From an uncultured Streptococcus sp. (GTDB taxonomy: Bacteria > Bacillota > Bacilli > Lactobacillales > Streptococcaceae): DNA of 15,447 nt. A program made the translations under genes and the position numbers. Location: positions 1 to 15,447 of the forward strand of contig CAJZGT010000013.1 in assembly GCA_916048145.1 (NCBI GenBank). The letters run 5' to 3'. Shown one piece after another: positions 8,819 to 14,080 of this stretch; the stretch's first letter is position 1; each line of letters begins with the position of its first letter. The notes beneath the pieces were generated by a model. It had not been told where the DNA came from. It saw nothing but the letters and a program-made list of their open reading frames with translations, and did no database searches.

Positions 8819-8989
8819 ATGGCTAAAGGATTCGCTAAAGGTCTTGTAACAGGTGTCGCAGGAACTGTCGCTGCCGTCGCAGGTGCAGTATACGCATTTA
8901 AAAAGAAAGTAATCGAACCAGAAGAGCAAAAAGCAGCTTTCATCGAAGAAAACCGTAAAAAAGCAGCTCGTCGCCGCGTATCACGTTAA
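8819..8989 (+). CDS. Small DUF3042-family protein (56 residues)
   Basis: The only plus-strand gene of the window. The 56-residue product begins MAKGFAKGLVTG, continues with one hydrophobic segment (about residues 9-27, alternating Val/Ala/Gly), then KKKVIEPEEQKAA, and ends with the very basic ENRKKAARRRVSR. This layout (short hydrophobic helix, VIEP motif, ENRKKAARR tail) is that of the DUF3042 family of Firmicutes, whose function is unknown. It is probably a small membrane-anchored protein with a charged cytoplasmic tail. A near-perfect AAAGGAGG ribosome site stands 7 bases before the ATG, suggesting strong translation. It has its own terminator and is divergent from miaA and convergent with thyA. 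Confidence 0.92.
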   Translation: MAKGFAKGLVTGVAGTVAAVAGAVYAFKKKVIEPEEQKAAFIEENRKKAARRRVSR

Positions 8990-8997
8990 GAAATAAA

Positions 8998-9030
8998 AGA
9001 AGTTGGGATTATTCTCAACTTCTTTTTTCT
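8998..9030. terminator. Bidirectional intrinsic terminator between DUF3042 gene and thyA
   Basis: A 10-bp stem (AGAAGTTGGG with CTCAACTTCT, one G-T pair) with a 6-base loop is followed by a T-rich tail on the plus strand. On the minus strand the same hairpin is followed by TTTTATTT, so it can also end transcripts coming from thyA through the BOX element. Confidence 0.85.
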
Positions 9031-9038
9031 ATTCTTTT

Positions 9039-9176
9039 ATACTCTAAGAAACTAGCCGTAGTCTGCTCAAAGCACTGCTTTGAGGTTGTAGATAAGACTG
9101 ACGAAGTCAGCTCAATACACTGTTTTGAGGTTGTGGATGGAAGCTGACATGGTTTGAAGAGATTTTCGAAGAGTAT
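9039..9176. repeat. BOX element, shortened, at the thyA 3' end
   Basis: Known pneumococcal BOX repeats run from ATACTC(TTCGAAAATCTC) to a closing GAGTAT and carry boxB units with nested hairpins. Here the plus strand shows ATACTC at 9039-9044, CTAGCCGTAG, two boxB-like units starting near 9065 and 9110 (each with CTCAA...TTTGAGGTTGT), CTGACGAAGTCAG, and the boxA end (GGTTTGAAGAGATTTTCGAAG, then GAGTAT at 9171-9176). Total 138 bases. Parts of boxA and boxC that I recall from full-length elements are missing. The boxA end abuts the thyA stop codon exactly. Confidence 0.88.
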
Positions 9177-10015
9177 TAAATAGCTAGGTCAAACTTCAAC
9201 TGTGGCTTGACAGGGTCATAATCCACCAACTCAAAGTCTTCTGCTTTAATATCAAAGAAATTAGTCCCATCTGGCACATTCAAAACCAAACGTGGTTGGC
9301 AGTTTGACGGATCCCGACGAAGCAATTCCTGAGCTTGTTCAAATTGATTGTCATAGATATGGAGGTTGTTGATAAAGTAGAAGAACTTTCCAACCTTCCA
9401 GCCAAAATGTTTGGCAATCATCATTTGAAGAGCCACATACTGCATAGCATTGATATGGTGGGCCACCAGCATATCATTGGAGCGTTGCGTCAAGGTCGCA
9501 TCCAGATAGATTTCTCCATCAACACGACGTACATCAAACATAGTCTGAAAGGCGCATGGAAGCAACCCATCTGTCTCTTCGAAAGCTTGGTAATCCCAGA
9601 GCGAAATGATATTGCGGCGGTTCCAAGGGTTGGCTTCCAACTGTTTGAGAAGCTTATTGATAATGTCGTGTTTCTTAACAACGGCACCATAGCGCTCACC
9701 GATGGTTCCTGTATTTTCCACTTCCCAGTCATTCCAGTAGTGAACATTGTACTTGTCATTGAGCACTTCTAGGCTATTAGACTGGTCTTGGTAGATCCAA
9801 AGCACTTCTTTGATAGCGGATTTGATAGCGATAGGGCGCAAGGTTGTGATAGGAAATTCCCCTTTTGCCAAGTCATACTCTGCAAAGGCACCCGTTACGT
9901 ACTTAGAGTTGGCAACTGTCCCATCCTTGTACTTAGGACGAGCCTGCTCTGAAAAGACACCGTCTTTGAGGATTCGTTCAATATTTTCTTTAAAAATCGT
10001 ATCTGCTTTTGTCAT
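9176..10015 (-). CDS. thyA: Thymidylate synthase ThyA
   Basis: Converts dUMP to dTMP using methylene-tetrahydrofolate. At 279 residues it is the usual streptococcal length. The catalytic cysteine is C154 in LLPCAFQ, preceded by the phosphate-binding RR pair (133-134) and followed by TQRSNDM, the dUMP-binding region, and HIYDNQ near residue 220. The C-terminus QLKFDLAI fits the family. The ATG follows a GAGGTGA ribosome site. The gene has its own extended -10 promoter and lies downstream of the glk terminator, so it is probably a single-gene unit. The stop codon TAA supplies the first base of the BOX element that follows. Confidence 0.97.
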   Translation of the reverse strand: MTKADTIFKENIERILKDGVFSEQARPKYKDGTVANSKYVTGAFAEYDLAKGEFPITTLRPIAIKSAIKEVLWIYQDQSNSLEVLNDKYNVHYWNDWEVENTGTIGERYGAVVKKHDIINKLLKQLEANPWNRRNIISLWDYQAFEETDGLLPCAFQTMFDVRRVDGEIYLDATLTQRSNDMLVAHHINAMQYVALQMMIAKHFGWKVGKFFYFINNLHIYDNQFEQAQELLRRDPSNCQPRLVLNVPDGTNFFDIKAEDFELVDYDPVKPQLKFDLAI

Positions 10016-10043
10016 TTCGTTTCACCTCATTTATTTCCTAACT

Positions 10044-10052
10044 AGTATAGCA
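10044..10052 (-). promoter_or_regulatory. Predicted thyA promoter (extended -10)
   Basis: The minus strand reads TGCTATACT, an extended -10 box (TGn TATACT), about 30 bases before the thyA ATG. No convincing -35 lies 16-18 bases upstream, where the glk terminator sits. Confidence 0.55.
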
Positions 10053-10053
10053 T

Positions 10054-10105
10054 AAAAAAGAAAAGAGGAACATTACTAACTCTAGGTTAGCATTTTTCCT
10101 CTTTT
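10054..10105 (-). terminator. Intrinsic terminator of glk
   Basis: Six bases after the glk stop codon, the arms AAAAGAGGAA and TTCCTCTTTT (10061-10070 and 10096-10105) pair perfectly over 10 bases. An inner helix GCTAAC/GTTAGT lies within, and a T-rich tract follows on the minus strand. A strong, long hairpin; it could also stop plus-strand transcription. Confidence 0.88.
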
Positions 10106-10111
10106 ATTATT

Positions 10112-11071
10112 TTATTGCAATACAAGTGATGCTGCTCCGATAACTCCAGCGTCATTTCCTAGAGTTGCAAGAGCCAATTTAGTAGATGTACGTACTTGCG
10201 GGAAGCTATTTTCGTCGTAGACTTTTTGAACACCTTGTAAAAGGAATTCCCCTGCAGCTGATACACCACCACCGATGACGATTGTTGATGGGTTGAGGAT
10301 TGAACCGATGTTGGCACAAGCAATACCCAAGTAACGTGAGAAGTTACGGTAAACGATTAAGGCAAGGTCGTCTCCCTCTTTTGCAAGGTCAAAGACAGTC
10401 TTAGCAGTTACTTCTTCTCCGTTATCAATCAAACGTTTCAAGGCTGCATCGCCTTCGTATTCATCAGCATAGCGACGAGTCAAGTTGACAATACCTGTTG
10501 CTGAAGCAACTGTCTCAAGGCAACCTTTCTTACCGCAAGTACATGCGATTGGTTGGTCAAAGTCAACAGTGATGTGGCCAAGCTCACCTGCTGCACCAGC
10601 AACACCATGAAGCAATTTGCCTTCTGCGACGATACCGCCACCAACACCAGTACCGAGTGTCATAAAGACAACATCTGGTTGGTTATCTCCAGCACCCATC
10701 CAACGTTCACCAAGAGCTGCTACGTTAGCATCATTATCGATGAAGAATGGAATACCCAAGGCTTTTTCAATCTTTTCTTTAATTGGTTGAAGGGTTTTCC
10801 AGTTGAGGTTGTAGGCGCCGATAACAGTTCCTTTTTCACGGTCAACCACACCTGGTGATCCCATTCCAATACCTTGGAAGTCTGCTGCTGCCAATCCAAG
10901 CAAGTCCAAACGATGTTGAATAGACTCAATCATATCATCAACGATATGACTTCCCTCATCCAAAATGTTGGTCTTGATAGACCATTTTTCTTGGATTTCT
11001 CCTGCTGTTGTCAAGATTGCAAATTTGATAGAAGTTCCACCAAGGTCAATCCCAATAATCTTTTGACTCAT
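10112..11071 (-). CDS. glk: Glucokinase, ROK family
   Basis: Phosphorylates free intracellular glucose to glucose 6-phosphate with ATP. I choose ATG 11069-11071, giving 319 residues; an upstream in-frame ATG at 11089 would place the AAGGAG ribosome site inside the coding sequence, and the middle ATG leaves it only 3 bases away. Motifs: phosphate-binding DLGGTSIK (9-16), catalytic D114 in FIDNDANVA, TLGTGVGGG (138-146), the ROK signature with E163 and H166 (GELGH), and the zinc cluster CTCGKKGC with C177, C179 and C184. Free glucose from extracellular glycan breakdown would be a substrate. Own promoter and terminator. Confidence 0.96.
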   Translation of the reverse strand: MSQKIIGIDLGGTSIKFAILTTAGEIQEKWSIKTNILDEGSHIVDDMIESIQHRLDLLGLAAADFQGIGMGSPGVVDREKGTVIGAYNLNWKTLQPIKEKIEKALGIPFFIDNDANVAALGERWMGAGDNQPDVVFMTLGTGVGGGIVAEGKLLHGVAGAAGELGHITVDFDQPIACTCGKKGCLETVASATGIVNLTRRYADEYEGDAALKRLIDNGEEVTAKTVFDLAKEGDDLALIVYRNFSRYLGIACANIGSILNPSTIVIGGGVSAAGEFLLQGVQKVYDENSFPQVRTSTKLALATLGNDAGVIGAASLVLQ

Positions 11072-11119
11072 CATATTCTCCTTTTTCATTATGAATTAAC
11101 TGAAAATGCTTACAGATAT

Positions 11120-11148
11120 AGTATAACAAAATTTAGTTAATCATGCAA
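11120..11148 (-). promoter_or_regulatory. Predicted glk promoter
   Basis: On the minus strand TTGCAT (11143-11148) and TATACT (11120-11125) are separated by 17 bases, and TGT precedes the -10 box to make it extended. Transcription would start around 11113, giving a leader of about 40 bases. Confidence 0.65.
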
Positions 11149-11196
11149 AGGTTTGCGTGAATGAATTATAAGGAATTTTTCGCCTACTAGTATCTG

Positions 11197-11216
11197 TTAA
11201 TCATCTAAATGATTAA
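11197..11216 (-). other. Palindrome overlapping the choline-binding protein stop codon
   Basis: A perfect 8-bp stem (TTAATCAT / ATGATTAA) with a 4-base loop includes the stop codon. No T run follows on either strand, so it is a poor terminator; it could be a weak pause or mRNA 3' end stabiliser. No better terminator is visible before the glk promoter. Confidence 0.3.
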
Positions 11217-12570
11217 TTGCATAATTAGCTTCTTCTTCTGTAAAGCCATCTATATAAGAGGTCAATTGATTGAAAAGACCAGATTTAGACATATTAAATA
11301 ATTTTCTATAGTTCTTAGCATTAAATAACGCATTATATTTATAATCGGCTTCTAAATGATCAATGGCATATTGAGCTGCATCATTTGAAAATTTATCAAA
11401 TTCAGAAGTTAATTGTCTATACATACGTTTTTTTGACATATGGAATAGCGAGTTATAAGTCTTTGCCTTTTCTAAAGCAGTAGAATATTCACTATTGGTT
11501 GATGCTTTGGTTTCCCATAATCCATTAGATCCTACATAGTAACGACCTCCATCAACCCATTCACTCTTAGCCATCTTACCGTTTGATTTGAGGTAGTAAT
11601 TTCCTACCCAAGTATTACGAGCGTAGCTACCTTCGGATGTTAGATAGTAATATGAACCATAGTTCTTATCGTAAATCCACTCACTTTTAGCCATCTTACC
11701 ATTTGACTTCAAATAATAATTGCCTGACCACGCATTGCGAGCATAGCTACCTTCTGATGTTAGATAGTAGTATGAACCATAATTCTTATCATAAATCCAC
11801 TCACCTTTGGCCATCTTACCATTTGATTTAAGGTAGTAATTACCCACCCAAGTATTACGAGCGTAGCTGCCTTCGGATGTTAGATAGTAGTATGAACCAT
11901 GGTTCTTATCATAAATCCACTCACTTTTAGCCATGTATCCGCCTGATTTGAGATAGTAGTTATCTACCCAAGCGTTTTGAACATAATTTCCTGATGCATC
12001 TAGATAGAAGAATGAATTATATTTTTTATCAAAAATCCACTTACTAGTGACTTTTTTACCATCTTGATAATAGGATGAACCTAACCAACCAGACTGAACT
12101 GTAGGTTTTGGTGTTGGCTTCTCATCTGGTTTTGGTGTTGGCTTTGGTTTTTCATCCGGTTTTGGTGTTGGCTTTTCATCCTTTTTTGGAGTTGAAGTAG
12201 TTGATTTTTTATCAGTCAGCTTCTTAATGGCCTCTTTAAACTCTTCTACTGTTCCTTTCCACTCTATGTAATTGGCACCAGACTTATTCTCATTAGCTAT
12301 ATAGTTACGATCGGATTCTTGGAAATAAGATAATTCTGGAGTAGTTTTTGTAGCCCCAATAATAGGAATATTAACAGTTCCCTTCCATCTATTAAATATT
12401 TCTGCATCATTCGGAAGAATAATATAATATTTTGCCGTTGGGGTAAGAGTTTGTGTGTCAGCCTGCACCGTTTGCGCTGAAAGAGGTAGAACTCCTGTTG
12501 TGTCAATTGTTGACAATACTCCAACTGTTGAAAGTGCCAAAGCACATACTAATAATCTTTTTTTATTCAT
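11197..12570 (-). CDS. Choline-binding surface protein with two C-terminal Ltp repeats
   Basis: 457 residues. Signal peptide 1-37 (cleavage after VQA). Residues about 46-120 form a domain I do not recognise, in which WKGTV occurs twice (62-66, 104-108). A Lys/Pro-rich linker (about 127-158) repeats KPDEKPTP. Residues 161-353 hold about ten choline-binding repeats of the WIYDKNYGSYYYL / WVGNYYLKSNGKMA type, which bind phosphocholine on teichoic acid and hold the protein on the cell wall. The C-terminus has two Ltp (Lipoprotein_Ltp, PF07553) repeats, at 361-406 and 408-455, each with a MSK...QLTS...A.YAI.HL pattern. Ltp repeats block phage DNA entry in the TP-J34 lipoprotein and also end pneumococcal CbpL. 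The start is 33 bases after the upstream cbp gene with only a weak AGGTAA site, so cotranscription is likely. Exclusion function is inference. Confidence 0.9.
   Translation of the reverse strand: MNKKRLLVCALALSTVGVLSTIDTTGVLPLSAQTVQADTQTLTPTAKYYIILPNDAEIFNRWKGTVNIPIIGATKTTPELSYFQESDRNYIANENKSGANYIEWKGTVEEFKEAIKKLTDKKSTTSTPKKDEKPTPKPDEKPKPTPKPDEKPTPKPTVQSGWLGSSYYQDGKKVTSKWIFDKKYNSFFYLDASGNYVQNAWVDNYYLKSGGYMAKSEWIYDKNHGSYYYLTSEGSYARNTWVGNYYLKSNGKMAKGEWIYDKNYGSYYYLTSEGSYARNAWSGNYYLKSNGKMAKSEWIYDKNYGSYYYLTSEGSYARNTWVGNYYLKSNGKMAKSEWVDGGRYYVGSNGLWETKASTNSEYSTALEKAKTYNSLFHMSKKRMYRQLTSEFDKFSNDAAQYAIDHLEADYKYNALFNAKNYRKLFNMSKSGLFNQLTSYIDGFTEEEANYAINHLDD
11512..12090 (-). repeat. Choline-binding repeat array of the Ltp protein (120-bp period)
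   Basis: The DNA repeats with an exact 120-base period: the GCCATCTTACC-type anchor recurs at 11571, 11691, 11811 and, diverged, at 11931. Each 120-base unit codes two choline-binding repeats of 22 and 18 residues. Units differ at only a few bases. Confidence 0.9.
12104..12181 (-). repeat. Tandem repeat coding the Pro-rich linker
   Basis: Three direct repeats of 24, 30 and 24 bases, each beginning GGTTTTGGTGTTGGCTT on the plus strand, code TPKPDEKP-like peptides. All lengths are multiples of three, so copy change would alter linker length without breaking the frame. Confidence 0.85.
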
Positions 12571-12603
12571 CTGATATTACCTATTATCCTATTTTTTAGT
12601 TTC

Positions 12604-13413
12604 TTATTTAACCCATTTACCTGAACCATCTACACGATAACCATCTGGTGTACGTTCATTGATAGCCATTTTTCCATTTGATTTAAGGTAGTAATTGCCT
12701 ACCCAAGTGTTACGAGCGTAACTTCCTTCTGCTGTCAAGTAGTAGTATGATTTGTAGTTACTATCGTATATCCACTCACCTTTAGCCATCTTACCATCTG
12801 ATTTGAGATAATAATTACCTGACCAAGTGTTACGAGCGTAGCTGCCTTCTGATGTCAAGTAGTAGTATGATTTATAGCTACTATCATACACCCACTCACC
12901 TTTAGCCATCTTACCATTTGATTTAAGGTAGTAAGACCCTTGCCAAGCATTGCGAGCATAAAAACCATCTGATTTCAAATAATACCAAGCTTGATAGGAA
13001 GAATCATAAATCCATTCGTCCTGTGCCATTTTACCATCTGATTTCAAATAATAGTTTCCCTGCCATGCATTTTTCACTGGATTTCCATTTTCATCAAAAT
13101 AGTACCAAGCGCCATCCTGCTCAAACCAACCACTTGTTGTTGCTGAACTTGTGTTAGTTTGAGCCACCGTTGATTGTTTTGCTTTGAAAGCACCCTTAGG
13201 AGCATTTTTCAATTCGCAAGCTACACCATCATGGTCTCGGTCTAACTTGGCAGAATATCCCGGTTCTCCCTCGTGAATATCCGAGTATCCATTCGCCCAA
13301 GCTTCCTTACAGCTAGAAAAATGAATGTTTTCTTCTGCTAACACAGGTTTTGAAAACAAGGCTAAAATTGGCAAGGTAGCGAGACTCATTTTTAAAAATA
13401 AACGTTTGTTCAT
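12604..13413 (-). CDS. cbpL: Excalibur-domain choline-binding protein, CbpL-like but lacking the Ltp domain
   Basis: 269 residues. Signal peptide 1-26 (cleavage after VLA). Residues 31-67 form an Excalibur domain: C35 and C66, with the calcium-type loop D58-x-D60-x-D62-G63-x-x-C66-E67. A short Ser/Thr linker follows, then about eight choline-binding repeats and a divergent last one (94-269), ending TPDGYRVDGSGKWVK. The N-terminal half is what I recall for pneumococcal CbpL, a surface protein with Excalibur, choline-binding and Ltp parts; here the Ltp part is absent and appears in the next gene instead. The symbol is therefore given for the N-terminal match only. Ribosome site GGGAGAAAG before the ATG. 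Likely first gene of a two-gene cbp unit. Confidence 0.9.
   Translation of the reverse strand: MNKRLFLKMSLATLPILALFSKPVLAEENIHFSSCKEAWANGYSDIHEGEPGYSAKLDRDHDGVACELKNAPKGAFKAKQSTVAQTNTSSATTSGWFEQDGAWYYFDENGNPVKNAWQGNYYLKSDGKMAQDEWIYDSSYQAWYYLKSDGFYARNAWQGSYYLKSNGKMAKGEWVYDSSYKSYYYLTSEGSYARNTWSGNYYLKSDGKMAKGEWIYDSNYKSYYYLTAEGSYARNTWVGNYYLKSNGKMAINERTPDGYRVDGSGKWVK
12607..13134 (-). repeat. Choline-binding repeat array of the Excalibur protein (120-bp period)
   Basis: Anchor GCCAT..TTACCAT.TG recurs every 120 bases (near 12665, 12785, 12905 and 13025). The array is in the same orientation and codon phase as the one in the downstream cbp gene. For example 12892-12934 and 11797-11839 agree at 42 of 43 bases. 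Confidence 0.9.
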
Positions 13414-13430
13414 TTCTTTCTCCCATAATT

Positions 13431-13460
13431 ATGATATCGTTTTCAATATTATTTTATCAA
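13431..13460 (-). promoter_or_regulatory. Possible promoter of the cbp pair
   Basis: On the minus strand TTGATA (13455-13460) and TATCAT (13431-13436) are 18 bases apart, directly after the hydrolase stop codon. The transcript would have a leader of only about 15 bases. Read-through from the hydrolase gene is equally possible, as no terminator intervenes. Confidence 0.4.
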
Positions 13461-13462
13461 AC

Positions 13463-14080
13463 TTACTTCAGCAATTCAAGAAAACTTCTAGTTATTGCTG
13501 CAAACTCTTTTGGTTTGGCTCTATTCAAGACATGAGGACCGTCAGGGATAATCTGGAACTGGGAATTTGGCATCAGTTCTTGAATAGCTTTCATTGAACT
13601 GAGATTAGGCTTATCTTGACTACCACAAATTAACAAAGTTGGATAGGGACAATTCTTTGCAATCTCTCTTAAATCAAGTGTTTTTAATTCCTCAGAAACT
13701 CCAACCAAAAGCGATTTATCTGCTCCCTGTTTCTCAAATGTCCTTTTGGGGAGTAGTTTAAATATCAGCAACTGAATGTAAAAAGGGATATTGCCAGCTA
13801 GTTTCAATGGACAGCCTGACAAAACCAAGACCTGAAGATTTGGCAAATCGTAACTTGACAGCTCTAATGCAAGTACAGCTCCTAAGGACAAACCGATTAG
13901 GGCAAAAGGTTCTGTCTCCTCTGACAAGTGCTGATAAATGCGCTCCTTAGCTTCTTGATAGGTAGCAACTCCGGAAGGAAATAACTCTAGGGCTTCAGAA
14001 GGATAATCTACAAGCAACTCTTGCACTTCTTTCCAACTATCTGCTGACTGACCTAGGCCATGTAAAAATATTAATTTCAT
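13463..14080 (-). CDS. Alpha/beta hydrolase family protein
   Basis: 205 residues with the alpha/beta hydrolase fold: oxyanion-hole HGLGQ (7-11), nucleophile elbow GLSLG with S65, acid D156 in GSQDKPN and H183 in DGPHVLN, a complete Ser-Asp-His triad. No signal peptide, so cytoplasmic; the substrate is not evident. A hydrophobic lid-like segment (about 97-110, IPFYIQLLIFKLL) lies between elbow and Asp. Its ATG directly follows the stop codon of the pabB-type gene, whose last codons contain the AAGGGAG ribosome site, so the two are translationally coupled. That hints at, but does not prove, a link to folate/aminobenzoate metabolism. Confidence 0.88.
   Translation of the reverse strand: MKLIFLHGLGQSADSWKEVQELLVDYPSEALELFPSGVATYQEAKERIYQHLSEETEPFALIGLSLGAVLALELSSYDLPNLQVLVLSGCPLKLAGNIPFYIQLLIFKLLPKRTFEKQGADKSLLVGVSEELKTLDLREIAKNCPYPTLLICGSQDKPNLSSMKAIQELMPNSQFQIIPDGPHVLNRAKPKEFAAITRSFLELLK

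Noticed and set aside
8755..8943. Minus-strand frame opposite the DUF3042 gene
   Set aside because: The plus-strand gene has a strong ribosome site, family motifs and a terminator; the minus-strand frame has none of these.
9335..9772. 145-codon plus-strand frame inside thyA
   Set aside because: Antisense shadow of the conserved thymidylate synthase catalytic region.
11072..11089. Upstream ATG for glk at 11089
   Set aside because: It would put the AAGGAG ribosome site within the coding sequence; MSQKIIGIDLGG at 11071 is the proper start.
11512..13134. Regular 120-base repeats as a possible CRISPR array or mobile-element repeat
   Set aside because: They are in-frame protein repeats of choline-binding type with no spacers, no cas genes and no inverted termini.
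13414..13462. Competence cin-box (TACGAATA) before the cbp pair
   Set aside because: The closest string is AACGATAT, which does not match the conserved core.
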